64,000 bases of DNA. Origin: Lindgomyces ingoldianus. Its lineage: Eukaryota; Ascomycota; Dothideomycetes; Pleosporales; Lindgomycetaceae. This document shows, piece by piece, positions 47,117-59,470 of the stretch (position 1 is the first letter of the stretch; each line of letters opens with the position of its first letter). The position numbers were made by a program, and so were the translations under genes. The stretch is taken from NCBI RefSeq assembly GCF_010093535.1, contig NW_022985171.1:960516-1024515 (forward strand), written 5' to 3'. The notes beneath the pieces were generated by a model that did not search any database, had not been told where the DNA came from, and saw only the letters and a program-made list of their open reading frames with translations.

Positions 47117-50100
47117 ATGAGTGCAGGTCAGAACGACGCGTTCGAAACCGCGTTCCAAAATTTCTTCAACAGCTTGCCGGAAAAGGAGAAACGCCGTTAC
47201 TCTCCATGCTCATCAGCTGACGACCTCCTCCAGAGCATTCATAAGCTCAGCGTACTAGGCAAAAAATGGCAGAAAACCCGTGTCAATCGAGCAGTAAACA
47301 GAGTGAAAGCCTTTAGCGATCGTTTGCAGCCGTTTTTCGCCTGCATATCTATCTTCATCCAATCGAACCCAACATACTCTGCAATAGTATGGGGGTCCGT
47401 TCGTCTGGTCTTGCAGGTAAGGCTCTAACTTATTGCAGCCCCTTTTTTGGTTGAGCATGAACATTGACGAAGACAACTAGTTGGCGAGCAACTTCTCGTC
47501 TTTTTTTGAGAAGCTTTTAGGCATTCTGCAAAGGATCTCGGAATCCTTCCCACAGTACCAGGAGATTAATGCCTTCTGCAGAAGAGATAGCTCCCAAAGA
47601 CTTAAGAGACATGTTGAACACGTCTACGGCGACTTGCTCAATTTTTTCCAGCATATCGCTAAGATATTCAGCACAGGTAGCGGAGGTATGATATCTTTAT
47701 GCTATCGTATTTTGGAAGCTGACCTGATTTCGCAGATATGAGGAAAAGGCCGGCAGTAGTGTGGAACTTGGTTTGGACTCCAGTTGATATCCTCTTCAAG
47801 GACCTACTGCAGCAGTTTAACCAGCACGCTCAATTCATACGAGATGAGCTTGCGCTCTTCCGCACAAAGCAAAGCGTGTTAACCGAAGATGCAGCAGAGG
47901 TTGAACGCAGCTTCGCAGCTGAGGAACGTCGGCTGGCAGAAGATTCAAGGCGCAATATCCGGGAAGTGGGGAAAGATACTCAAGAATTTATCCAGGGTAT
48001 GTTAGACTTCTTGACAGGACATGTAGGTTGCTAATTCTATTTGACGAAAGACAGGGTATTCAAAGATGTACACAAATGGATCAGCCCACCTGATTATGCT
48101 GACATTCTTGAGTCGTCACTAGAAGATAGGTCAGACGGCACTTGCGGGTGGATTTTCAGCAATTCCACCTTTGAGTCATGGCAGGAAAGAGAAAACTCGA
48201 AGAAGAGTAGTGTCGATCCCAGGGATCTTGGGCCACGGGCGCTCTGGATTCACGGTGCGTTTCTATCAACTTGCTGTGTCAGCTTTGTTTAGTGCAATCC
48301 ATTCGAGCCACGGTTGCAGCCGAAGTAACTGTTAAACATTGTGCTAAGTTCTTAATCTAGGAAATCCTGGTGCTGGTAAAACGACGCTGGTCTCATCCAT
48401 CGTCCAAGAAATGCGAGCAACAGCTGACCTGCCGGGATCTGAAGCTACTGTGTGTTACCATTTCTTCTCCTGCGATGTACTGAAGCTCTCTGAATCGCAA
48501 CCGACGGCAGCATATCGATCTATATTGTCACAGATTCTTCACCAACATCGGCACAATACCAACATTCTTGACAAATATGCGTTTTCCCTCACCAATACGA
48601 CAACTGGACAGCTACGTGCGTCGAGCACGGAACTCAAAGAGCTTCTTCAACTAATCCTGCCGGATCTCGGGCCCACATATCTATTCCTCGATGGCATTGA
48701 TGAGTGCTCTGACAGAATAGGCCTCTTGAACACAGTACGGATTCTGCTCGAATACTTGAATGTCAAGATTCTGCTATCAAGTCGGCTCAACGTCACCAAT
48801 CTCTCTCGTGCAATAAAGCCCGCCCAACGCATAGCAATTGATCGAGCCGCTGTTTCGGGGGACATCTACAAGTATCTCTGTGAAAGTTTAGATGGCATGA
48901 TTGAGGAAGGTTATCTACCTACGGCTGATTCTTCTGAGATTGCAGGTCAGCTCACCAAAGGCGCAAATGGAATGTTTATCTGGGCGAAACTCATGGTTAA
49001 GCTCTTGAATTCGCCCGTTCTGACACCTCTCCGGCGTCTTTCCGTAATTCAGGAAGTCACCTATCCCGAAGGGTTGGATCAGATGTATGACAGAATCCTC
49101 AATCTCATCGAGAACTCTGGAGAGCTGCAGCGGAATGTAGCAAACAAGATCATGTCCTGGATCACTTATGCTGTAGCGCCTTTGTCAGTTCAACAACTCC
49201 ATGAGTACATTTACATGGACCAAGGAGGCGATCATGAAGATGAGCAACTCGAAATAGGAAGCTTCATAGATGTCCTCAATTCCGTCTGCGGTTCCTTGAC
49301 GGAAACCTATACGATTGAACCTTACAATTTTCCGCCGGGTTTGACAACCAATGGAAACCGTAGCCTCGGTGTCCGATTCATCCATCTGTCAGTCAAAGAG
49401 CATTTGCAGAAGACAGGCAACAATCCAAAGGCATCGGCATGGGTCAAGAGTCTTCACGGCAAAGGCATTGGTCACTCGACGCTTGCTCAGGAATGTCTGA
49501 AGCACGTTCTACATACAACCCAACAACAAGACATGCGTAGAGGCACCCTCATACAGTACGCAGTAGTGCACTGGGTAACCCACTTGGTCTTGCTCAGCGG
49601 CGAAGTTCTAGCCTCGGAGCTAGTGATGGGAAGCGATAATTCTCGGATGATAGAGGAACCTCTGGCCACCTTGGAGAAGTTTCTAGACCATCCGATTGTG
49701 GTCACTAAGTGGCTTGCTGCATACTGTCACTACGCCCCCTTCGACTCCACTGAGAGCCCGTTCGCCAAAGTTGGAACAGTTGCAACATGGCTTCGTAATG
49801 TGCGACACGAACCTGACCGCTTTCCTCGATTTGCTGAGTTTGTCAATAACTTCGGCGAATTCGCTAGAAATCTTGAGAAGATTTTTGAGCAATGGGGAGC
49901 GAGGCTGCGACTAGAGCAGGATCTCATATGGAACGAAGTGGTCGCATTTTCAGGAAGCCGGTTCTTGCAATCAAAAGCTGAGCTCACGAAAGTTACCTAT
50001 CTCCAACCGGACCTTCCGATTGACTGCGCTCAGAGCTCACGGCCTCTCTGTACAGTGTCTGCAATCTCATCCGATGGACTTTTAAACTGCGCCCTTCATG

Positions 50101-51638
50101 TATGGCCTTCCAAAGCCTACGAAGAGAGATGGCAGAGCCTGAAGGCGAACGAGTCTCTCATAGCCGTGATGGATGTGTGTGACAACTGGGTGGCCGTATA
50201 CGAGGTATGGAGCGTAGACTCCAAAAAACGACTTGCTACGCTTCATATACCCCTTGAGACGCAAGAGATATGGATGCAGATGAGACAATCACTCCATGAA
50301 TTCGATCAAGGGAAATGGACAACTGCATTTCCAACGGCTATCAGCTACGATCTTCGATCTATCGTCATACTACGAACACTTTTTGTCCTCGATTACTCCA
50401 ACGCTCGATCGACACCCATAGTGAAGAAAGCGGTCATACCTATTAGTAGTGTGCCCGGTCACGAACCTAAATGGGCCGATGACCTCAAGGCGTTCGACCC
50501 AAGAGATCATGCTATCCATGGCGTAGCGTTTCTCCATCGGGCTCGATACGTTTACTCGATTGGATTCAGCCCAGATGGTCGTTTTCTCTCGTTTAGAGAC
50601 TCTATCGACTTATACGACACGCTAGTGGTATTTGAGATCTGCAGGGACGAGCCGTTGGAGATCAGGACTCTTAATGTCTTCCGGCTTAACAAGCTGTCTA
50701 TGATGTCTAACATGGCAGCGTTTCATCCTACGGATCAGATTCTAGCTTTCGCTACTGTCGAGGGCGTTGAGCTTTGGAACTTCGGAAAAGGTATGCCACC
50801 CTTAGAGCCCATATTTACCCTCACTTTACATATCTCCCCGATCTTGCATACGACACATGCCTTTTTTGCAACCCTTTAACATTTCATCTCTGCTATATTT
50901 CTATTTCAGCGGCACGTTTTTTGAATCTCTCCGTCGTAGTCTCTCTCTTTCACTGATCGCTCTATGTTACATCTCGGCGCTAATGTTAGAAATTGCGTAG
51001 GACAAGTCCAGCACTCCTCCAGTCGTTTGAACAGTTTACCGCTTCATAAAGCCGGATTCAGCTCCCTGGACTCGTTGGAAATTTCTTCTTGTGGCAAGTA
51101 TGTCGTCCTGTCGGACAAAGGTCAGCGTCCGACTGTGCTAGACATCCCAGACTCAGTCTTTACCAACGAATGTCAGCCTGATGTTTATGGGAACCTTGGG
51201 CATGGTGAGACTCCTGAAAGCAAGTCTTATGATCTCACCAAGATCGCCAACTCCGAAATATCAAATTTTGGACTAGTAGCTGGCCAAGTCATCTCCAGCG
51301 CCTCAGTTATTGATGCTAAGGATGGATCCGGCCAAGTGGTAATGGATGTTGCAAAAGGAGAAAAGGTATCAATTCGCCTCCTTACGGGCGAGAAAGGCGA
51401 AACGTCACAAGCTCTGAAAGTTGTTTCGCTACCACAATCATATGGTCAGCCACATACGAAGCCAACAATTCTGATGCCAAAGAGCCCAAATGGGGCCGTG
51501 AGAATAGTCCTCAATTCTACTCCGCACATCCAGTACTCAATGGACAGCACGGATGCTTACTCCCTTCCTGTAATCGCAGAGCGGGACCAGCGATTGGTCC
51601 AGCATTCCTTTCAGCCCCAACACTACGCAAAGGGGTAA
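47117..51638 (+). CDS. NLR-like STAND protein: DUF7708-like, NACHT, propeller-like C-terminus
   Basis: Predicted exons are 47117-47416, 47481-47685, 47736-47996, 48051-48254, 48361-50790 and 51001-51638; all junctions keep frame; 1345 aa. The N-terminal part (about 1-170) has the IFIQSNPTYSAIVWGSVRL pattern of DUF7708-type domains on fungal NLRs. A coiled coil follows (about 195-255). The NACHT P-loop GNPGAGKTT is at 324-332 and is split by an intron. Walker B LFLDGIDE is at about 431-438 and the sensor-like ILLSSRL near 460-466. A winged-helix-like region (WITYAVAPLSVQQLHEYI) comes next. The C-terminus has WD-like strands (IGFSPDGRFLSF, LAFATVEGVELWNFGKG). Such proteins act in non-self recognition and programmed cell death in fungi. 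The intron before 48051 uses an AAAG acceptor, and an extra 3' exon beyond 51638 (donor GTAAGC) is possible. Confidence 0.88.
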
Positions 51639-52730
51639 GCCGTCGTCTTCGATTGTTTTCGTTTCTAACCTGACTAGTCAAATCTCGTCTTCTAATTCAC
51701 TTAACCAAGCCTCACTTCTAATAGCTGCTCATACGAGACCAAAGATGGATGCCGATATCGAAGGCCAGAAACGCAATGCAATGGATCTCGCTCCAATTTG
51801 TCGTAAGCGTGCCCGGAAGGAGTGCTTTAGAGGCGACTGAGGACGGAAACTGTGCTACTGGCACACAAGTGGTTCTAGCTGATAGATTAGAGGCTCGTTC
51901 TTACATCAAAGGCTAGACATACGACCTGCTGTTTTGATTTAGTCTTACGCCACCCCAGCTATTATATGTCTCAATCACTTTACAGCTATGCAACAAGAGA
52001 CAGAGTATAAGTGTTAAGAAATCTTCTTCGGTGATAAAGACTGAAAGACGTATGGGTGTGTGATAAAACTTTCATGCGATTTGTAACCTTTATTGATAGA
52101 TTCTCTTTGAGAACTTTAGGTATTTGAACCCTCGAACCTCTAGTCTAAGGAAATTTAAGAAGTAGACTTTCTACACTACGTACTTCGTTGATAATTTAAA
52201 ACTTGATAAAAGGACGATAATGTTAGTGAGGAAAGAAATTCAGGCCGTGGTACCAGCGTGCACGATGCAGAAATCGAGGAGGACTATACCTGTGTAATTT
52301 TAGGTAGGAAGGGTAAATATGACGTAGTACCTACAGGGCGCATTGAACAAAGTGCTCTAACCAGATAAGAGTGTGCAGATCCTGAGATACTGAAAAGTCA
52401 AATTATCTTTTCAGCACAAGCGGCGTTTCGCGGCACGGAGGCGGAAGCGGCTTAATTAGCAGAAAAACTCTTGCCAAATTAATCTCACTGTAGTTAATGT
52501 GCTTAGAGCGCTTTCTCATCTCTGACTAATCAATCTGTCCTCTGAGCTCTCCCCACTAACGAATCACGGAACAGTCACCTCCAATCAAATCGTTAAACTT
52601 GTCGGATAAGGAACCGATGAAATCCCCTTCCAATACTCACATAGTCCGTGAAGCTCTATTCCCATCCTGTTGACTTTATTATTTGCGCCCTAAGTCTTAT
52701 TGCATCGGCTCTTGACGCCCTTACCCCAAC
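51639..52730. other. Intergenic region, no supported gene
   Basis: The first 250 bp could include an extra last exon of the NLR-like gene (acceptor near 51725, adding about 28 codons). The rest is the 3' flank and the promoter of the methyltransferase gene. Nothing else is seen. Confidence 0.4.
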
Positions 52731-54049
52731 ATGGTCCGCACAGAGCCTTATTCGGAGCAAATTGACTTCAAAGACCTCGCCAGCAAAGACTACCGTTTGG
52801 GAAACCTCCAAAGCTACGATGGATATACCGACTTCACAGACCCTAGGGTCTATCAAGCGGTCACAAAGGCTGTGCTAAGAGTCGACTTCGGTCTAGAGAT
52901 CGAGCTCCCCTACGATCGGCTTTGCCCTCCAATTCCAAATAGATTTAACTATGTTGTCTGGATCCAAGCTCTTCTCGATCAAACCGGACCAAACTACGGA
53001 GACGAAGCCGACGCTAACCGTGAGATTGTTGGCCTAGATATCGGAACAGGAGCATCCGCAATCTACGCCCTACTAATCCTCGCCAGTCGCCCGAATTGGC
53101 GAATGTGCCTTACAGACATCGACAAGAAATCTTTCAACTACGCGGGCAGAAACCTCGCACTTAACAACCTCCTCTCACGCAGCACGCTTCTCCAAACCAC
53201 CAACATCCCTTCACTAATCCCGTTGCATGGTCTAGGTGTGGAGAAACTCGACTTTACCATCTGCAATCCACCATTCTTCACTAGCGAAGAGGACATGCAC
53301 AAAAGCATGCAAGGTGAAGGCAAGGTCTATCGGCCACATGCAGGGTGCTCCGGAACACCAACCGAGATGGTCTGTCCTGGTGGTGATCTTGGCTTCGTCA
53401 CTCAAATTATCGACGAGAGTCTGGTTTTGCGGGAAAGAGTGAGGTGGTACAGTAGTATGCTAGGGAAACTAGAGAGCGCCCACAAAGTCATCACCATCTT
53501 GCGAGGACATGGAATCGAGAATTACGCTGTAGGCGTCATTGACACTGGCGGGAGGACCAAGAGGTGGATCGTCGCTTGGAGCTTTGGCGTCTACCGACCG
53601 CGGAATGTGGGTCCTTAATTCTCACCTTTTCTTTCTTCCCATACTGACTTCAAAAGGACATCGCTCGACCAGACCGCTTTGCGCATGAATATCTCCCATA
53701 TCCGACACTATACAAAATCCCTTTGGCCCCCACTCAGGACCCAGAAACGGTCACAAACACTATTTCCACTCAATTATCTTCGCTCGACCTCACCTTTGAT
53801 ACCTCCACCGGTGTTGGTGAGACGCCGCGGGATGTTTGGAGTCGGAAGTACCGGTTCCTAAAGAGGAAAGCTCATGAAGCTGGGGAGAAGTTGATGATGA
53901 CGGGAGATGTAGTCTTGGCGTTTAGAGTCCAGGTGAAGGAAGAGCCGAAAGAGGTTACTATTGACTGGCTGAGAGGCAGTGACAGGCATATCTGGGAGAG
54001 CTTCTGTGGCTTCCTGCATCGGGTAACCAGAGAGGTGAACTGGTTTTAG
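52731..54049 (+). CDS. METTL16-type U6 snRNA m6A methyltransferase
   Basis: Predicted exons are 52731-53606 and 53657-54049 with one 50-bp intron (GTGGGT...CTGAC...AAAG), giving 422 aa. The family methylates the adenosine in the ACAGA box of U6 snRNA with S-adenosylmethionine; the fission yeast member is Mtl16. Seen: the N-terminal YTDFTDPRVYQAVTKAVL typical of the family, PIPNRFNYVVWIQ, the SAM-binding GLDIGTGASAIY, CLTDIDKKSFNYAGRN, and the catalytic NPPF at residues 179-182. The exon 2 part starts DIARPDRFAHEY and ends in beta-rich sequence with HRVTREVNWF. No long vertebrate C-terminal domain is present, as expected in fungi. The protein should act in the nucleus. Confidence 0.93.
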
Positions 54050-54879
54050 TTCCACAAAAATGCATGGCTGAATCTTCGAGGCTAGAAGCTGAAATTTATA
54101 GGGAACAATATCCAAACGATACATGTCTGAAATCAGGCTTAGGGTTTAGGCAGGCAGGAAGGTAGACACCCAACTAGGTCAGCACGTGAGTGTCACGTGC
54201 CATCTTGTCCACAAAGGTTCTAAGGTTCAACCACACAACACGTTTGCCCAACTCACAAGATTAATAGAATCAGTCTACAGGACTAAACCATTGCTAGAAA
54301 CAATAACATTCATGGTGGGATGCTTTTATCTGCCAAGCTCTGAGCAGGCTGCACCGCGGCAAAGCCCGCAGCCACCCTCTCCGCAAGCGAATGGCAAGCA
54401 GATCAACTGGCAATCCACATGCACGCCGCGTAAATAAAGCCCCCAGCTCCTGCGACAGAGTGGCTGTCTCCAAGGCCTCCACAACAAAGCAATAAGGCTC
54501 GAGGCGGGCTGAACGGTGCCTGTTTGCGGCCAGAACGGGGGCTGGTGTCCCCAGCCCCTCCGGGCCTGTGTGCGCTTTCGACAGACAATTGGTGCCCATG
54601 ACGAACGCTTTGGGAAACGGCTTGCAGACAACTATACCTTTGGTTTTCTCCTCACCATTGATATTCTTCAGCTGCGAGCACGTTTTTCGAGGAATGCTGT
54701 CAGCTGACCGAACTCTGGAACGTCTCAGCCTCCCCTTCCTCTGAGTAGGTATATAGAAGCTTCGCGCGCATCACTCTCATCTCCGTTTCTCTCTTCCTAT
54801 GTTCTTTCCTCCATAGCCGCTACTCACTATTCCCTTATCCATATCCCCCCCAAAAAGATTCCCATATAATCCCTAAGCC
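54050..54879. other. Intergenic region, no supported gene
   Basis: Overlapping open frames on both strands (54294-54631) are GC-rich but lack domains. The last 100 bp is pyrimidine-rich (CTCATCTCCGTTTCTCTCTT), typical of a fungal core promoter for the following secreted nuclease. Confidence 0.45.
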
Positions 54880-56003
54880 ATGCGTTCACTATCCCCCCTC
54901 CTCATCCTGTTATCCACCCCCACTGTCCACAGCTGGGGCGAGCTCGGCCACCGCACCGTCGGCTACCTAGCTGAGAAATACCTAACAACGGATGCAACAG
55001 CCATGGTCACCGAATTACTCGTGAATGATAAAGGCTATGACATTTCAGACGCAGCATTGTGGGCGGATAGTGTGAAGAGGAGGACGGGATATACGCATAC
55101 GAGGGTTTGGCATTATATCGGTATGCTCTCGAGTCTCGACCCCTGAGAAGTCATATTATTGGAGAGGTGGAGGTTAGGCATGTTGGATAGGTTGCTAATA
55201 GAGCGGGAACTATAGATGCAGAAGATGATCCGCCAACGCAATGCGGCATAAAGTATAATCGCGATTGCAAGCCTAAGAAAGGCTGTATTGTTTCTGCAAT
55301 TGTGAATATGGTATATATCCCTCTTCCTCTCACCACAAGTCTTCTCCCTTATATCTATTTCTTCCGCAAGTCTTAGGTGGTCACATAAATTGACCTGCAA
55401 CCCTTCCAGACAAGCCGAATATCCTCCCCAAAACTCGACTCCACCCAACACAAAGAAGCACTAATGTTCCTAATCCACTTTCTCGGCGACATCCACCAAC
55501 CCCTGCACACCGAAGCCCTGGACCGCGGCGGCAACGACATCCACGCATGTTTCGACTCGCATTGCTCGAAGAAGGAAAATCTGCATTCCATCTGGGACAC
55601 GCAAATCCTGCACAAGTCGCGCGGCCTGCCTGCTAGTGAGTCCGACGATAAAGTCCTCAAAGATGCCGCACAGACCTGGGCAACGGAACTCTTTGAAGCG
55701 AGTAGTTTGCGCGTGTGGAATTGGGATACTGTGGCAGAATGCAAGGATTTGAAGAAAGCAGAGGACTGTGCGTTAAAGTGGGCGGGGGAGAGTAATAAGT
55801 TAGTTTGTGGATATGTACTTGAGAGGGGGGTGGAGTGGATTGAACAGAATGATCTTGGAGGTGAGTATTTTGAGGGTGCGGTGCCGGTTGTTGATGAGAT
55901 GGTTTCGAAGGCTGGGCTGAGGTTGGGGACTTGGTTGAATGAGATCGCAGGCGCAAGGAGAAGGGTGGGATTGTTGAGAGAGCAGGAAAGGATGGAAATG
56001 TGA
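54880..56003 (+). CDS. Secreted S1/P1-type zinc nuclease
   Basis: Predicted exons are 54880-55120, 55216-55310 and 55410-56003; introns are 95 bp (GTATGC...TATAG) and 99 bp (GTATAT...TTCCAG); 309 aa. A signal peptide (MRSLSPLLILLSTPTVHS) ends right before Trp19, the N-terminal Trp that binds zinc in this family. All nine zinc ligands can be placed: W19, H24, D63, H78, H135, D139, H145, H171 and D175 (HFLGDIHQPLH and ENLHSIWD). The enzyme cuts single-stranded DNA and RNA and removes 3'-phosphates outside the cell, for nutrition. Cys pairs (CGIKYNRDC, CFDSHC, CKDLKKAEDC) fit disulfides. The second acceptor was chosen because an earlier one leads to a stop while this one keeps the conserved KEALMFLIHF run. 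Confidence 0.93.
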
Positions 56004-56353
56004 GGAGTCTCTTCTAGATAGGTGAGGTATTGTGTGGTTTGGATGAAGACCTGGCAAAATGGTTGGATTTGAGGGGAGATTTACAGGTTATGTTCCCAGC
56101 AAATTTCCCTTCGACTATTTTTTTTTCAGTTGAAGATAGTGTCATGCTGCCCGTCTTGATTCAGGTTCTTTTCCATCATGTCCCAGAATCTGAAGCCGCC
56201 ATGTAATAGAGAGGAAGGCGGCGAAGAGGAGATAATTATGCTTTCAACGTTAGTCTCACACATTTTCAGTAAAGTATCATCTGGGATGAACTTACCTTGA
56301 GATTCCAAGAACCCCTCTACCACTACAACGCGACTTTCAACCTCCATGCACAC

Positions 56354-56952
56354 TTACAAATCGCAAGGTATCGGTTCATTCCAGAAGAGCTCCGCCGGCA
56401 ACTCAGCTGCGTGCCCCTTCGCCAATGGTGGACAACTATTCTCTGGCTTATAGGCGGCAACCAGAGGATCAAATGGCGAAAGATCTCCTCGATCGCCATT
56501 CTGCTGACCTGCGAACCTATTAGTCAACTTCCCACCGCTCAAGCTCCCCATAAAGGAAAAATACCTCCTCGTCCGCGCTTTCTCGACCGTCCACTAGCTC
56601 GACCCCTTCCACCGACCGGTTCCAGTAGCGACATATTCGGCACCGGCTGCAATGCGGCCCGATTTGCACGGTGAAGCTGCCCCCCGTGTAGATCTCCCTT
56701 CAGCTCTTCTCGGTCATCGCGATCCTCAGTTGTGTGTTGCATAAGGTTCCAAGCGAAAACCTGGGCCTCAAGACCTTCCGGGGCCCGACCCGAGGCGACA
56801 TGGACCGGTGCTTGCGTGAAGAAAGCGTGGTCGCGGTCGCCAATTGCGGCTACATCTTGGTCGTAGCGGATTTGGCCGAGGTCTGCGAGGGAGGTGTCGT
56901 ACGGGTAAGGGGTGAAGGTGGAATCAGAGGGTTTAGGGAGTGAGGAGGACAT
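56354..56952 (-). CDS. Hypothetical protein (180 aa) with basic RG-rich patch
   Basis: Predicted exons are 56952-56565 and 56508-56354 with a 56-bp intron (GTATTT...GACTAAT...TTCGCAG). The frame starts MSSSLPKPSDSTFTPYPYD, has an acidic middle (TTEDRDDREELKGD), then GGRGRASGRSRKRGRGG at about residues 113-129, and ends LFWNEPIPCDL. I do not recognise the family. The basic patch could bind nucleic acid or serve as a nuclear signal; this is inference. A GTAAGT overlaps the stop codon, so a further 3' exon toward 56130 is possible. No signal peptide or membrane segment is seen. Confidence 0.6.
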
Positions 56953-58410
56953 TTTGAGGGCTCTGTGGCTTAAGTGCGGGTTAGTGAGGGTGCACGAGAA
57001 AAACAAATAGAATAGAGGTGTACAAACTCAATTAGTAAGTACGGTTGCTGTGGTTGTGTTTTCCGCCAAGGGCTGAGGTGAACAACAATCGTCGTTGCGG
57101 TGTGAAAGTTGAGTTCGGGTTGCACGGAGCAAACTCAAACGGATTACAATTTCCAAGAATGAAAAATAGTGGGAGTTAAAAGCGAGAGCATTCTGAGGTG
57201 TGATTCCCTCCTTCCTGCCTTACTCATCGACCTTATAAATCACACGACTACCCAGGATACGACGAAGCCTAAAGAACACTATATAAGATCTCGGCCCAAG
57301 GTTCGATTCTCCTACGCACGGTCACCGCCATAAATCGACTACGGTTACAAGAACATAAATTAGATGCTGTTTAGCGTAAAACTCATTGCGCAGGATAGGA
57401 TCTTCACATTGCCACAGTATTGGTCTCTGCAAACAGGTTGTTTGACAACCGTCCCAGGAATTCAAGGTCAATTTAATAGTACAGAAGAGTACAAAAGCCA
57501 TTCGCCCAGCTGCTAAGCCTGAGCGAGGTTTGCATTCTTTGTCAAGGCTAGGCTCTCTCATACGCCCTCGAGTCTTCTAGGTATTATCGAGAAAACGACT
57601 TCATCAAAAGTTGTTCTGGTGATATTTTCCTGTTATCTCGCTTACCTACTCTTATAGCTTGCGGTAGTTAGATGCTTCAGCTCTACAATTTGTAGGGTTA
57701 TCAGCTTCCATCAACTTTGACCCTTACAACACCTTCAAATCCTTGAGAAATATGCTCAATTCCGTTGATCAGTTGCTTTAGCACTGGACAATGATCGCAC
57801 TAGATCCTGCTTTCACCAAATGTAAATTATCCGCTGGGCAAGTTTCTTACTATAGCCTTCTCTCTAGATTTCTGAATCCGGCTGGACCTTTGTATGTAGA
57901 TCCGGCTCACCCGAAATAAGTCTGGCTGAGTAAGTTACTGTTCTCCGACGTTTTCGGTGCAAGGGGTAGTTAGGGAATATTTTTACTCCCTGGAATTCCT
58001 TCGCCGTTTCTTTGCAAGTTTTTTTCCTTTCATCAATGCCAGCCTGATGTCGCAAGGCTGCGTTTTCAAAATTGCGATGGCTTACGCCACTCGCCTGATC
58101 AAAGCACGATTTCGCTTAACCCTATCCACCAAGACATTACCAAAGGTTGTTCGACCAATACATGCCCTAGTAATACCCTACGCAGTCATGCTAATCCAAT
58201 TGATGCCGCTATCATGCCATCGAATTGGCCTGCCAAGCTCAGCTCTGCTCAGCTCCTGTTTTGGGACCGGGTTCACTTCTGGTGGTCGAACATATGAATG
58301 GCATTTGTCCCAAGGAAGGCTGAACCCTTCCTACATCACTCGAACTAGGAACCTATACACTTCAAAGACTTCCTCATATCGAACAACGATTTCAAATACC
58401 TTCACCGTCG
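56953..58410. other. Intergenic region, no supported gene
   Basis: The divergent upstream region of the small RG-rich gene and the membrane-protein gene. A plus-strand open frame (57957-58616) overlaps the start of the next gene in another frame and has no domain. A GGTTCGATTCTCC word at 57301 looks like a tRNA B-box but no cloverleaf forms around it. Confidence 0.45.
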
Positions 58411-59470
58411 ATGAAGAACGCGACAGAATTGCTTCCGTGGGGATGGACCATAACGCCAAAAGACGACAGCCTCGTCATCTGCCCTTCAGCTTCAAAAATC
58501 CTCGGAACATTCGCCCTTGTCAACATCGTCGTCACTGCCCTAAGCGTGGTCTTTGGAAATCGCTACACCTTCTATCGTTTGACTGGCCGCCGATTTTTCA
58601 AAAACAAGAACAGTAAACTTCACCGAGTCATGTGGATCGTCAATGTTGCCCTTCAGCTTGGTGCTAATGCTCTTATTGGAAGGATTTTTCAGAAGACTCC
58701 AGGATACAATGCCGACTTCAAGATTTGGGAGCTTATGTTATTTTTCACCGTTCGGCCTCGTTTGTCCTGGATAGTTTTGATGTTACTCAGTCAATATGAG
58801 GTCCACAATCCAACTGTTACTTACACTCCCGTTGTAATTGATGAACTGGATGTACAGAGAGAGGGACTCAAATTAGAGCCTCAATCGAAAGACAGGAATG
58901 TTACTTCACTGGAGCCTATTCCAAAGCAGCCACACGAGAAAGATCGACCTTGGGCTTCGACAGCAAAATCCCAGGCCTTTGCAGAGATCGCTTTGCAGAT
59001 TATCGCACTCTACATTATGGGCAAGACGGCGCATTTTGCTTCAACTCGTAGATACTATCTCGTTGGGACCGCAGCCAACAAGAGCCTTCCCGCTGCTGCC
59101 AAGATCATGTATGGGGGTGCTCTATACTATCTTATTATGGGAGTTCCGCTGTGTTTATACGAGATTTTCCTACTTGTTTCTTATTACACTGGGAACCTCA
59201 GAGGGAATTTCCAAGGCAGCTCTCTCTCAAATAAAACGGTCGGCTATTCGGCCTTCATCTTCTACAACTTGAGCTATACCTGGTTAGGAAGTTGGCTATT
59301 CTGGGCTGGTTTCGTTCGACTGGCTGGTGATCTGTAAGACGACTTTGCCCTGAATTTAAGGGTAGATCCTGACTGAGTATAGTTACTGTCCTCCAAAACT
59401 CCATGTCCAAGGCTCCATCTGGGGAGCCTTTTCGCTCATTGGTATTATTCTGGGTGTTGGGGGGGTATAG
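58411..59470 (+). CDS. Multi-pass membrane protein of unknown function (336 aa)
   Basis: Predicted exons are 58411-59333 and 59383-59470 with a 49-bp intron (GTAAGA...CTGAC...TATAG). Hydrophobic segments are near residues 31-48 (LGTFALVNIVVTALSVVFG), 75-95, 108-125 (MLFFTV...WIVLMLL), 195-210 (AFAEIALQIIALYIMG), 235-262 and 280-300, and the second exon adds one more (SIWGAFSLIGIILGVGG). This makes about six or seven membrane spans. The loop between the third and fourth spans is polar (about 130-190). The family appears in many filamentous ascomycetes as hypothetical proteins; I know no function. The second exon is supported because it keeps frame and supplies a clean final membrane helix, while the unspliced frame stops right at the donor. 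Confidence 0.8.

Noticed and set aside
54294..54707. GC-rich overlapping frames of about 100 codons on the minus strand
   Set aside because: Three frames overlap and none shows a domain; high GC lowers stop frequency by chance.
57240..57315. Possible tRNA gene (GGTTCGATTCTCC)
   Set aside because: The T-arm does not pair and no acceptor or anticodon stem fits around it.
57957..58616. 219-codon open frame on the plus strand
   Set aside because: It overlaps the start of the membrane-protein gene in another frame; composition and lack of motifs suggest a shadow plus 5' leader.
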